Assembly (NCBI GenBank): GCA_942491115.1
Contig: CALNZV010000020.1
Span: forward strand, 124,001 to 188,000
DNA length: 64,000 nt
Direction: 5' to 3'
Source: CALNZV01 sp942491115
GTDB taxonomy: Bacteria > Desulfobacterota > Desulfobacteria > Desulfobacterales > UBA5852
Shown here: positions 41,601 through 49,562 of the stretch, one piece after another
Layout: each line of letters opens with the position of its first letter
Numbering within the stretch: the stretch's first letter is position 1
Notes under the pieces: model-generated
The model's database searches: none
What the model saw: the letters and a program-made list of their open reading frames with translations, nothing else
What the model was told of the DNA's origin: nothing
Position numbers and translations under genes: made by a program

Positions 41601-41639
41601 CGAACCCGTCTGTGTCGGCTTTGGTTTCACCTTGTCCAC
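38628..41639 (-). CDS. Hybrid histidine kinase (GAF-PAS-PAS-PAS-HisKA-HATPase-REC)
   Basis: A 1003-residue cytoplasmic sensor. From the N-terminus: a GAF domain (about 45-215), a coiled coil, PAS 1 (REVFWLFDRDNRRVTYVSPA), PAS 2 (HAPDAIVTLDDRHRVVSWNP), PAS 3 (IPDPVALVRLEDERFVDVND), HisKA with the phospho-His in LAGGIAHDFNNLLMGIQG, HATPase (LLNLYLNAWQAMPGGG, VTDTGVGMDAATQERIFDP), and a receiver domain whose Asp is in VILDMIMPEMGGEETFD. No transmembrane segments are seen, so it senses cytoplasmic signals. The start is GTG. The HisKA form resembles orphan hybrid kinases; no separate response regulator lies nearby, so its output is unknown. Confidence 0.93.
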   Translation of the reverse strand: MDKVKPKPTQTGSASTAGPAAQLPAIEEPIQNPLAQEARKFKSLFKLSLLMSADRSLEDNLFRVVDSCRQLAGTEMAVIALKEADTDEMAFRCSVGVRTEAFRRLRFPITGSIGGQVFDTREARAVTSYELETGLSTPILDVVLAEGLVSGIVAPVQMGDIILGALFTFDRRRRTFSPEAVETLSLIGNMAAVEIHRQIVRKDLDRFRFELEKRVDDRTARLTETNALLRREILDREKAEIALRQSEEQFREMAAHIREVFWLFDRDNRRVTYVSPAYESIWGRSVSRLYDRYEEWLDSVYPDDREAAAAAFNRLFTADGGAANEYRIIRPDGTVRWISDRGFPIRDDTGKVIRVAGIAEDITDRKTGEAENRKRQKLVESVLYHAPDAIVTLDDRHRVVSWNPGAERMFGYTLEEVLGKNLDDLVSRAEMHEEASGKTRKVLSGKRIDAFETVRFRKDGSPIQVIASGSPIMGDDGLTGVVAVYTDISQLKAAEQALRDSEEQMRAVFHTIPDPVALVRLEDERFVDVNDAFVRLTGYTREELVGRPPSALNLWQDSVERGRVVADLKKKGDVGNVEARMVLKDGSVIIGLVSARRLSLNGIPHYITITRDITALKAAQAEKEKLEIQLRQAQKMEAVGTLAGGIAHDFNNLLMGIQGRSSLMMTDVSPDHPFNEHLAGIDAYVERAADLTKQLLGFARGGKYEAKPLNPNELVAVGLSLFGRTHKEISIQTRYQKRIWTVKADRRQIEQLLLNLYLNAWQAMPGGGNMVVKTRNVSLEEIDLKPYGLAAGRYVQLSVTDTGVGMDAATQERIFDPFFTTKQMGGGSGLGLASAYGIAKNHGGFINVASEMGKGSTLNVYLPASEQSPARRPHRQASLAPGSETILLVDDERMILEVGRLMLERLGYRVLTANGGREALHRFDLDGHRISLVILDMIMPEMGGEETFDRLKAMDPDVTVLLSSGYSIEGQASDIIKKGCRGFIQKPFNMEALSKRLRAVFEG

Positions 41640-41715
41640 CCCGTGTTTGAATCCTCGATTTTTCTGGGATGCATCGCCCGACGGCCGAATGGGCAGTCAT
41701 GGCGACATCGATGAG

Positions 41716-41743
41716 AGCATACCAGATTCTTCGATTCTTTCAA
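41716..41743 (-). promoter_or_regulatory. Promoter-like pair for the hybrid kinase
   Basis: On the minus strand TTGAAA (41743-41738), a 16-nt spacer, TATGCT (41721-41716), about 80 bp before the kinase start. Confidence 0.4.
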
Positions 41744-41880
41744 TCAACCGGCCTGTTGTCGGATGGAAAGGGACGGGGTCACCCTTGAGAGGGATCATTG
41801 CCTGTGGACAGGAACCCGTCGCCAGTCCCCCCATTGGTGGATAGGGGCCCTGGCAGATAGCGCATCCAACACGATTGTGA

Positions 41881-41886
41881 TATAAT
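41881..41886 (+). promoter_or_regulatory. Consensus -10 box near plsB
   Basis: A perfect TATAAT preceded by TGTGA; no good -35 was found. If used, transcription would begin near 41893, which argues for a plsB start downstream of 41902 (41959 or 41968). Confidence 0.4.
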
Positions 41887-41901
41887 TTGTCTTACTATTC
41901 A

Positions 41902-44592
41902 ATGAAAGCCGACTGGAGCGGCGGCCGGCAGTCTCAAGCATCCTCACCCTCTTCGGAAATGGCGGTCATGGCATCCACGAACCGTTTTCACAGGCTCAAA
42001 GAATGGTTTTACGGCTACTTGGGCCACACCCACGACCACTACGCCCTGTATTTACCGAACCGGATCGGTCGCCTGACCTTCCTGCTGCTCCGGCTGTTCT
42101 TTTCCGGCATCACGCTCAGTGACGTTCAGACAGGCATCATCCGGAGCCTCCCCCAAAATGCCATCATCGTCTATGTGACAAAGTACAAAAGCCGTTTTGA
42201 ATATTTTTTCTACTACACCCGCTACCGGATGGAAAAACTGCCCTTTCCCCAGATCGGTTTCGACTACCGGGTGCTCTGGTTTCAGCCGATTCGACGACTC
42301 ATCCGCATCGTCTTGGCACGGCTGGATTATTTCAGAATCCACCGAAAATTGCCGGATCCGTACACCGGCGGATATATCCGCAGGGAACTCCTAAACGGCA
42401 GGACGGCCCTGCTGTCCCTGGCGGAGAAGCAGGACTTCTACCGCCGTTTCATCCAGGAAAAAACCGATCCCCTGCAATACCTCATCGATCTGCAGTTGCA
42501 AACCGACCAATCGATCGTACTCGCCCCTCAGCTCTTTTTTTTCGGCCGACATCCCCAGCCGACCTTTCCAAGCCTAACGGACATTCTCTTCGGATCAGAG
42601 CAGCGGCCCGGCAGTGCCCGGAAACTTTACACCCTGCTCAAAACCCCCGGTCGAATCTTCATCGAGGCCTCAGAGCCGCTGTTCCTCAAGGATTTTATCG
42701 AAGCCCCCGGGAACCAGGATCGAAGCTCGGAGCAACTGGCACTGGTTCTTCGCAGCAAGCTGCTCTCCCAGATCAATCGACACCGGCAGAGCATCACCGG
42801 CCCCGTCAGGAAGTCCAGCGAAGAACTCAATCAGTCCATTCTGACCGGCGACCGGCTGGTGGCCTTCATGGACAAATACGCCAAGCGTCGAAACGTCCCG
42901 GTCTACGACATCCATCGTGAAGGGCGGAAAACCATCGACGAAATCGCGGCCAGACCCAGCCCCGCATTTCTGAAATGGGCCTACTTCGGCGTGGGCTGGT
43001 TTGCAGACAGAATGTTCGAGGAAGTGGACGTCAATGAAGAGGGTATCCAAAAGGCAAGACGATTGTCCAGACGCGGCCCTCTGATACTGGTCCCCTGCCA
43101 CAAGAGCCATATCGACTATCTGATCATCTCCTATCTCCTCTACGCCAACAACATGCCCGTTCCCCTGGTATTCGCCGGTGAGAACCTATCCTTCTGGCCG
43201 GTTGGGCCCATGTTGCGGCGCACCGGCGCGTTCTTCGTCCGGCGTTCCCTCTCCGGGGCGGTCCTCTACACAAAAATTCTTGCCGACTATCTCTACAAGC
43301 TGCTGGAGGAAGGCTACAACATCGAATTTTTTATCGAAGGCACCCGGAGCCGCAGTGGAAAACTTCTGCCTCCCCAGCTGGGCGCCCTGTCCATGCTGCT
43401 CAATGCGTACAGGGCCGGCGCCTGCGAGGAAATGAGCTTCGTTCCGGTCTATATCGGCTACGACCGGGTGCCCGAAGAGGGGGCCTACGTCCATGAAATA
43501 GAGGGGGGCCAAAAAACCCCGGAAAGCTTCTGGGGCCTCTTGAAAGCCCGACGGCTGCTTCGCAGCCGATACGGAAAGATCTATCTTCACTTCGGGGAGC
43601 CGATTCCGGTCCGGGCCCTGGAGGCCGAGTACGGCGCTCCCGTTGGCGAGATGACCACCAAGCAGCAGAACCTCATGTGCAGGGACTTGGGCTACCGCAT
43701 GCTGACAGCCATTGAGAAGACCGCGGTGATCACGCCTCAGTCTCTGGTTGCCGGAGCACTGCTGGCCGGATCCAAGGAAATCATTCCCAAGGCCATCCTG
43801 ACCTTTCGGGTCGAGACGATTTTAACCTACCTGGCGGATCAGAACGCCCGCCTGTCTGAGTCCCTCATCATGGATCACGCTCAGGCCGTCGATGGCATTC
43901 TGCACCACTTCGAAAACCGGAAGTTCATCGAAGTGATAACAGACAAAAAAATCGCCGGTCTCAGAAGCGATACCCAGTACCGGATCGTCCAGGGCAAACG
44001 AACTGCTCTTGAGTACTACAAGAACAATTTTGTTTCTGCGGTTATTCCGGCCGCCATCACCGCTCTGCTCATCTTCGAGAAGGAGGCGTTCCAATTTTCA
44101 GCCGCGGATATGAGCAACGGCTACCAAGCCCTTCAGGAGCTGCTGTCCAACGAGTTTCCCCTCCGGACGGACCGCCCTCCAGCCTATCTGCTTCGAAAAA
44201 CTATCAAATCGTTCATCGACGATGCCATTCTCATCCCTCACCCGACGCTTCCGGACACTTACAACATCACTTCGACCGGCTACCGGAAGCTCAAAGTGCT
44301 GTCCAATTTTCTGCAGCCGTTTCTCGAGGTGTACTGGGCGGCTCTCAGTTATTTTCAGACTTACGCCGCGGACACCCATGACGAAAAGGAGCGGCTGAAG
44401 AAAATGCTCTCTCTCGGTCATCGCATGTGGAAGAAAGGCGAAATCGAAAGAAGAGAGGCTCTCTCCAAGGTTTACTTCTCCAGTGCCGCCTCTTTTTTCA
44501 CCCGAAACGGCGTGAGGGGATCTGAGAACGAAGAGGCTATTGCCCGCTTCAACGACGTGTTGAGACGGCACCTCGATCACCTCCCGGTGTAA
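41902..44592 (+). CDS. plsB: Glycerol-3-phosphate 1-O-acyltransferase (PlsB family)
   Basis: An 896-residue membrane-associated enzyme that adds the first acyl chain to glycerol-3-phosphate, the entry into phospholipid synthesis. The acyltransferase motifs are complete: block I VPCHKSHIDYLIISYLLY (HX4D), block II GPMLRRTGAFFVRRS, block III FFIEGTRSRSGKLLPPQLG, block IV FVPVYIGYDRVPEE. A long helical C-terminal half follows, as in E. coli PlsB (807 residues). The true start may be ATG 41959 or 41968 rather than 41902, because similarity begins near TNRFHRLKEW and a TATAAT lies at 41881. No fatty-acid genes adjoin it. Confidence 0.92.
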   Translation: MKADWSGGRQSQASSPSSEMAVMASTNRFHRLKEWFYGYLGHTHDHYALYLPNRIGRLTFLLLRLFFSGITLSDVQTGIIRSLPQNAIIVYVTKYKSRFEYFFYYTRYRMEKLPFPQIGFDYRVLWFQPIRRLIRIVLARLDYFRIHRKLPDPYTGGYIRRELLNGRTALLSLAEKQDFYRRFIQEKTDPLQYLIDLQLQTDQSIVLAPQLFFFGRHPQPTFPSLTDILFGSEQRPGSARKLYTLLKTPGRIFIEASEPLFLKDFIEAPGNQDRSSEQLALVLRSKLLSQINRHRQSITGPVRKSSEELNQSILTGDRLVAFMDKYAKRRNVPVYDIHREGRKTIDEIAARPSPAFLKWAYFGVGWFADRMFEEVDVNEEGIQKARRLSRRGPLILVPCHKSHIDYLIISYLLYANNMPVPLVFAGENLSFWPVGPMLRRTGAFFVRRSLSGAVLYTKILADYLYKLLEEGYNIEFFIEGTRSRSGKLLPPQLGALSMLLNAYRAGACEEMSFVPVYIGYDRVPEEGAYVHEIEGGQKTPESFWGLLKARRLLRSRYGKIYLHFGEPIPVRALEAEYGAPVGEMTTKQQNLMCRDLGYRMLTAIEKTAVITPQSLVAGALLAGSKEIIPKAILTFRVETILTYLADQNARLSESLIMDHAQAVDGILHHFENRKFIEVITDKKIAGLRSDTQYRIVQGKRTALEYYKNNFVSAVIPAAITALLIFEKEAFQFSAADMSNGYQALQELLSNEFPLRTDRPPAYLLRKTIKSFIDDAILIPHPTLPDTYNITSTGYRKLKVLSNFLQPFLEVYWAALSYFQTYAADTHDEKERLKKMLSLGHRMWKKGEIERREALSKVYFSSAASFFTRNGVRGSENEEAIARFNDVLRRHLDHLPV

Positions 44593-45069
44593 ACGATCCA
44601 AATCGAACCCGACGCCGAGAGCACCCGCCCAAGGACGTCGCTCCTGGCGCCATACCGTTTCCCCTGTCGACGCCCACTGACGACTGCCGCCGGCATCCGG
44701 TGAGGGATCGGCAAGACGCGGCATCCCAGATCGGAACAATAAGGGGGGGGTGGCGGCCAATTCCGCCAATTGTATCGTTTCAGGAAGGTTTCCATAGCCG
44801 GTCCTGGCAAAGGGCCTGATGGGAGGGAAGGGAAAAATCGGCAGGGAGGAGGACTTGCCTTGGAGGGATCCCGAACCCTGAGGAGGCATCATGCGACCCC
44901 CTGACCTGCGGGGGAATCCTTGGGGGCGCAGGTTTCCAGTTTGAAGGGCTGGGGGTTCCTCCCTGCCGATTTGGAAGCTGCGCCCGGGAAGGGCGAGGGG
45001 GGATCCCGGGCACAGCCATCACTTCGGGGGGAACACGTTAGGGGTTAGATGACCAATCGGCTTGACCGA
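44593..45069. other. Intergenic region between convergent plsB and amt
   Basis: A 477 bp stretch without a supported gene. It contains the 16-bp inverted repeat listed separately. Open frames on the minus strand here are extensions without family similarity. Confidence 0.45.
44835..44972. repeat. 16-bp perfect inverted repeat spanning 138 bp
   Basis: AAATCGGCAGGGAGGA (44835-44850) and its exact complement (44957-44972) bracket 106 bp that contain further G-run/C-run pairings (for example CCCCCTG against GCGGGGG at 44896-44914). It could be a miniature mobile element or a long structured transcript at the meeting point of two genes. Confidence 0.5.
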
Positions 45070-46482
45070 TTAGGCGGATTCCTCGGCCACGCTTGCCGAG
45101 GGAACCAGCTTTTTACTGGCACCGCCGGTACCGCTGCCTCCCATTCCGGGTGCCTGGGTGTAGGTTGACACCTCGAAATCGGGATAGGCGGAGCCGCCGT
45201 GCTCTGAGAAATCCAGCCCTTCGAGCTCTTCTTCCGGGGATACCCGGAGGCCGACCACGGCATCGATGATCTTGAACATGGCAAAGGCGGCAATGAAGGT
45301 CCAGAGAAAGCAGGCACCGATGCCTACCAGCTGAACGCCGATGGTCTTAATGGAGAAGCCGGCCATATCGAAGATGCCGGCACCCAGGGTGCCCCAGGCG
45401 CCGCAGACGCCGTGGACAGACACCGCACCGACCGGGTCGTCGATTTTAATCTTATCGAAAAAGAGAACCGAGTAGACAACGATCACTCCGGCCACCGCTC
45501 CGATGATGATGGAGCTAAATGGCGTGACGTTGGCACAACCGGCGGTAATGCCCACGAGGCCCGCCAGGGCGCCGTTGAGACTCATACCGATTTCAGGTTT
45601 CCCGAACTGAATCCAGGAGGTGACCATGGCCAAAACGCAGCCGGCGGCGGCGGCCAGATTGGTGTTCACAAAAATCATGGCAATGCTTTTGTCGGCGGTG
45701 GTGGTGGACCCTGGATTAAAACCGAACCAGCCGAGCCAGAGGATGAACACACCCAGGCCGGCCAGGGGAATATTGTGGCCTAAGATCGGTCGGACCTTGC
45801 CGTTTGGAAGGTATTTGCCCAAGCGTGGCCCCAGGACGATGGCCCCGGCCAGAGCCGCCCAACCACCGACCGAATGGACAACGGTGGAGCCCGCAAAATC
45901 GATGAACCCGAGCCCTTCCAGCCAACCGCTGCCATTAAAAAGGCTGCCCCATGCCCAGCCGCCGAAGATGGGGTAGATAATGGCGCTTAGAATGGCGCTG
46001 TAGAGGAGATAACCGACAAATTTGGTTCGCTCGGCCATGGCGCCGGAGACAATGGTGGCCGCCGTTGCGCAGAATACGACCTGGAACATCCAGAAGGCCA
46101 GGGTCCACTCGGTGCCTTCACCGGTAAAATCGCTCAGGAAAAAGCCGGAGGTCCCGATCAGGCCGGTGCTGCTGACGCCGAACATGAGACCGAAACCGAC
46201 GGCCCAGAACGCCAGGGTGCCAACGGAAAAATCCATCAGGTTTTTCATCAAGATGTTGATGGCATTCTTTGCCCTCGTAAATCCCGCTTCCACCAGGGCA
46301 AACCCCGCCTGCATGAAAAACACCAATGCTGCGGCGATCAACGTCCACAGAAAGTTGGCATGTTCCTGAATGAGGTCGATGGCCGCTTTGTTGCTTTCGA
46401 GGGTGAGGGCCTCATCGGCAGCAACCGCAACACCGACACTAAAAAGGGTAATCAACAGGGACCAGACAATTCTTCTCATCAT
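45070..46482 (-). CDS. amt: Ammonium transporter (Amt family)
   Basis: A 470-residue inner-membrane channel protein with a cleavable signal (LLITLFSVGVAVAADEA) and 11 membrane segments. Family signatures: ANFLWTLIAAALVFFMQAGF, GWAWGSLFNGSGWLEGLGF, DFAGSTVVHSVGGWAALAGA (with the conserved Asp), HNIPLAGLGVFILWLGWFGFN and DDPVGAVSVHGVCGAWGTL with its conserved His. The C-terminal tail is extended and Gly/Ser-rich (APGMGGSGTGGASKKLV). GAGGAGGCGTC precedes the ATG. A perfect sigma-54 promoter lies about 120 bp upstream, so NtrC-type nitrogen control is expected. No glnK/glnB gene adjoins it, which is unusual. Confidence 0.96.
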   Translation of the reverse strand: MMRRIVWSLLITLFSVGVAVAADEALTLESNKAAIDLIQEHANFLWTLIAAALVFFMQAGFALVEAGFTRAKNAINILMKNLMDFSVGTLAFWAVGFGLMFGVSSTGLIGTSGFFLSDFTGEGTEWTLAFWMFQVVFCATAATIVSGAMAERTKFVGYLLYSAILSAIIYPIFGGWAWGSLFNGSGWLEGLGFIDFAGSTVVHSVGGWAALAGAIVLGPRLGKYLPNGKVRPILGHNIPLAGLGVFILWLGWFGFNPGSTTTADKSIAMIFVNTNLAAAAGCVLAMVTSWIQFGKPEIGMSLNGALAGLVGITAGCANVTPFSSIIIGAVAGVIVVYSVLFFDKIKIDDPVGAVSVHGVCGAWGTLGAGIFDMAGFSIKTIGVQLVGIGACFLWTFIAAFAMFKIIDAVVGLRVSPEEELEGLDFSEHGGSAYPDFEVSTYTQAPGMGGSGTGGASKKLVPSASVAEESA

Positions 46483-46603
46483 GACGCCTCCTCAAGTTTG
46501 GCTGAAGGATGTGGCGGCCTCCTCCGCGACCGCCTTTCAATTGAACAAGTGCACGTGCTGAATCTGACAGCGGGCCAACGTGCGTGCTTGGGGAGGGTAG
46601 TTG

Positions 46604-46619
46604 AGCAATGGTCGTGCCA
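46604..46619 (-). promoter_or_regulatory. Sigma-54 promoter of amt
   Basis: On the minus strand TGGCAC (46619-46614), a 5-nt spacer, TTGCT (46608-46604): an exact -24/-12 consensus. The transcript would start near 46592, about 110 nt before the amt ATG. Confidence 0.8.
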
Positions 46620-46799
46620 ATAGCCGAAAAGAAAATATAAATACAACAAATAAATCGTTATTACAGATTGTTATATAAAAATAGCAGTCAATACACAAAA
46701 CTGAAAAAACCAAATAAATGCACAATATTGTTTTTTTCAATCATATATATACGTTTTTGTTATTATTGTTCCCCCTCTTCCGTCGCGTCCATTTTCGCG

Positions 46800-47210
46800 A
46801 CCCGCAAGGGGGTGGACACCCATTGAGAAAGGGGCCGTCAACCTTGAGGATGTGGGCCGCCGCGACCCTGAAGGAGGCTCCACCCTCATAGGGTGGGCAT
46901 CAGGAGGCTCACCAAAGGTTGACGGGTGGCGACTGAATGACCGTTGACATTCCACTCCATTAGTCCAGAGGCCCAGTGATCGGGGAGACGGGCGAGAACG
47001 ATGAGGCGGCGGTCAGAACCACCCTGCCAAGGGGGCGGGTTTCCACGCATCCGGCCGCGGCCTCGACGCCCAGGCCAACCCGAAGGCCTCGTGACATGGG
47101 CACCCTCTGTGGCGTTCCTTATCAGGGTGCGTAGTAAAAGGAACAATGGAAAATAAACAACCCTGGGCGGATAGAACCTCCCCGGGGCCTCCACCTGAGG
47201 TGGAGGCTTT
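46800..47210 (-). pseudogene. Possible IS605-type (TnpB) relic
   Basis: On the minus strand an open frame (from about 47150 to 46889) contains RNATEGAH, followed by a Gly/Arg-rich stretch and RQPLVSLLM before its stop. These resemble, loosely, the C-terminal tail of IS200/IS605-family OrfB (TnpB) proteins. The RuvC-like core and the zinc ribbon are absent. The following A/T-rich border and the flanking hairpin would suit a transposon end. The identification is tentative; it may be only a chance frame. Confidence 0.25.
47187..47210. repeat. 9-bp perfect hairpin with T-run
   Basis: GCCTCCACC, loop TGA, GGTGGAGGC, then TTT. It can act as a rightward terminator, but no gene ends nearby; it may belong to a mobile-element end. 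Confidence 0.55.
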
Positions 47211-47772
47211 AGATCAGAAGACGGCCAGGAATCCATTCCCTCGGCAGATCGCAAATATTTTTCAATAATGTAATTTTTATTGAATATAGTTCACTTTCGT
47301 ATCGTTGGAGATGGTCGTCAGGGTCAGGAAGTCGATGGATGGTCCCGGGCAGCGGAGGGATATCCGTCGCCCCTGAAACCCCATGATGACCTCGCCTGCC
47401 GGCTCTTGGGACCCCGCTACCGGAGCGACCCGGAACGGCGGATTCCAAAACGAGGTTGACCCAACAGGCATAAATGCGTAAATACACAGTCAATACGAAA
47501 AAAAGGGCAAGAGTCACTGTGTAAGGCAGGTGACCCGAGGATCGGACAGGGGCGTTCCCCGAAGCCGACCGGGTCGTTGTCTCCCGGTACCCATGGGGCC
47601 CGGCGACCGGGGGAGTTCCTTGCCGCAGCCGAAGCGATTTCTCTCGCACGATTGCAGGATGAATCTTAATGGTTTCTCCGCATGATCCGATATAGAAACG
47701 TACCGGCCATCGGCAACCCTGATATCTCACCCGATCTCGCAACGGTTACCCATCGCCGGGAATGAAGTCTAT

Positions 47773-48612
47773 ATGGCTTTTCTCAAACTGCGTGTTCGAC
47801 CGACCATAACGCTTTTCTGTCTGATCGCTCTCTCGGGGCTCTCTTCCTCCTGCCACCTGACGGGATTTGCTCCGCATACCCCAATCGAAAAGCCGTCAAG
47901 CCCCCCTTCCTTTGTCCTGATTGCCAACTATGAAAATGGTTATGTTCCTTTCGGGGATCCATGGGGGGAGTTGACCATCCAGGGAGGGGTGTTGGAAATC
48001 ATTTCCGACCCGACATCCTCCGGCAGGGGCTTCGTCCAGCGCTCGATCATCGGCGCCAACCGACAGACACCCATCGAGGAGCGACCGGATCTTCTCGTCT
48101 ATCGTCTCTATCCCGGCGTCTTCTTTCCCTTCAAGCCCGCCCCGTTCCAGTTCAGCCAAGAGGTCTGGATCAGCAGGGATCTCCACGGGACCGCCATCAA
48201 AGAGGGCAACCATCTGGTCGTGGGTCCGGACATCTTTGATCTGACCCCTGCCGATGGGGGTGAATCGCGGTCGGCGATCCAAGTCGTCCTCAACAAAGAC
48301 TCCCTGAAAAGGGGCAAGACCTATCTTCGCTTGTTCAACAAGTCTTCCGGAGGAACGATCGGAACCTTATTGAAGGGAGCCCCGGAGCTGTCACCCGAGA
48401 AATGGCATCACATCAAGCTGTTTGTCGGGAAGTCGAGAGATATCGTCCTCTTTCAGGACGGTGTTCCGGTGTCCAGAGCCGACTATCCGGCCACCAATCG
48501 ACTGGGGACCGTGGGCGGCCACCCCGGCCTTTACGCCGGGCGGTCCGTGCGGCAGGGTAATCCCCTCAGCGGCTGGATGATGGTCGACAATTTTGAAATA
48601 CGCTGCTGGTGA
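47773..48612 (+). CDS. Lipoprotein with LamG/concanavalin-like domain
   Basis: A 279-residue exported protein. The signal LFCLIALSGLSSSC ends in a plausible lipobox (SSSC), so the mature protein would be lipid-anchored. The rest looks like a beta-sandwich of the laminin-G/polysaccharide-lyase-like type: YGYVPFGD-like glycine turns, FSQEVWISRDLHGTAI, EKWHHIKLFVGKSRDIVLFQDG (the strand pair typical of LamG domains) and a final GWMMVDNFEIRCW. It has no recognisable catalytic residues. A carbohydrate-binding role is inference. It converges on the mannosyltransferase-like gene 25 bp away. Confidence 0.6.
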   Translation: MAFLKLRVRPTITLFCLIALSGLSSSCHLTGFAPHTPIEKPSSPPSFVLIANYENGYVPFGDPWGELTIQGGVLEIISDPTSSGRGFVQRSIIGANRQTPIEERPDLLVYRLYPGVFFPFKPAPFQFSQEVWISRDLHGTAIKEGNHLVVGPDIFDLTPADGGESRSAIQVVLNKDSLKRGKTYLRLFNKSSGGTIGTLLKGAPELSPEKWHHIKLFVGKSRDIVLFQDGVPVSRADYPATNRLGTVGGHPGLYAGRSVRQGNPLSGWMMVDNFEIRCW

Positions 48613-48637
48613 TCAAGGGACTTGGGTGGGCTTGAAA

Positions 48638-49357
48638 TCAGTGGGGCGGACGAAATAGCTGTCGAAGAAACCAGATGACGGCTTCAAGCTGGATATCAAA
48701 ACACATTTTGCTTTTGCCGCACCGCCGGACACCGAAATAGATGGGCGTTTCGACGATCCGAAGCCCCCGTTTCTGAGCGGCACGGCACATCTCCACTTGA
48801 AAGATATATCCTTTCGATCGGATCCGGTCCAAATCGATGGCTTCCAGGGCGTTGCTTCTCCAGCATCGAAAACCCGACGTCGCATCCTTGATACCGCCTT
48901 TGAGAATCAGCCGCGCCATTAATGAGTTCGCCAGCCAGCTTAAAAACCGCCGGGTCATTGCCCTGTTGCTGTAGACCCTGCCCCCCGGCACGTATCGAGA
49001 GCCGATGACCACATCGTTGGTTTCGATTAACTGCACAAATTCAGTGAGCTCTCCGGCAGGATGAGAGAAGTCGGCATCCATCTGAATGATGATGCGGGCG
49101 CCGTGGTCAATCCCATATCGGAACCCTTCCAGGTAAGCGGTTCCCAACCCGTCCTTTTTCTTCCGGTGAAGAATGTCTATCCGGCCAGGGTATTGGGCAG
49201 CCAGCTGCTCGGCGACATGACCGGTTCCGTCAGGCGACGCATCGTCGACGATCAAAATCCCGACACTATCCAAATCAAGTGAAAAAATGTCCCTGACGAG
49301 ATCCGGGAGGTTTTCGGCTTCGTTGTAAGTTGGAATGACTACCAGGTACCGGTGCAT
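48638..49357 (-). CDS. Dolichol/polyprenol-phosphate mannosyltransferase-like GT2
   Basis: A 239-residue family 2 glycosyltransferase of the Dpm1/polyprenol monophosphomannose synthase type. Motifs: VVIPTYNEAENLPDL, ILIVDDASPDGTGHVAE (nucleotide-sugar binding), KKDGLGTAYLEGFRYGI, IIQMDADFSHPAGEL (DAD metal site) and RRFLSWLANSLMARLIL. It charges a polyprenyl phosphate carrier with a sugar in the inner membrane, which a GT39 enzyme such as the neighbouring one could then use. The start at 49357 is the ATG; TTG at 49360 is one codon upstream. It lies 205 bp after the GT39 gene, on the same strand. Confidence 0.92.
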   Translation of the reverse strand: MHRYLVVIPTYNEAENLPDLVRDIFSLDLDSVGILIVDDASPDGTGHVAEQLAAQYPGRIDILHRKKKDGLGTAYLEGFRYGIDHGARIIIQMDADFSHPAGELTEFVQLIETNDVVIGSRYVPGGRVYSNRAMTRRFLSWLANSLMARLILKGGIKDATSGFRCWRSNALEAIDLDRIRSKGYIFQVEMCRAAQKRGLRIVETPIYFGVRRCGKSKMCFDIQLEAVIWFLRQLFRPPH

Positions 49358-49562
49358 CAATCACATCCCTGCTGTCTCGCATCCTGTTGGCTCAAAGAAC
49401 TCCGCTCCACATCCGGTGACGGCCGTTGGGTCCGCCGTAAGATCGATCATCACAATACCATCGCGTGATTGAATGTTCCGACGAGGCAAGAAGGAATGTG
49501 CCGTCTATAGGGAAACGGGCGGCATGATCGGCAAAATGACCCTTGCCATTCACCACCTGACA

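Larger units (their letters stand above)
46483..47772. other. Long gene-free region upstream of amt
   Basis: 1290 bp. The part next to amt holds its sigma-54 promoter (46604-46619). A very A/T-rich stretch follows (46625-46765). The stretch 46800-47210 is G/C-rich with a possible IS605-type relic and a strong hairpin (47187-47207). The remainder up to 47772 shows no supported gene. Confidence 0.45.
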
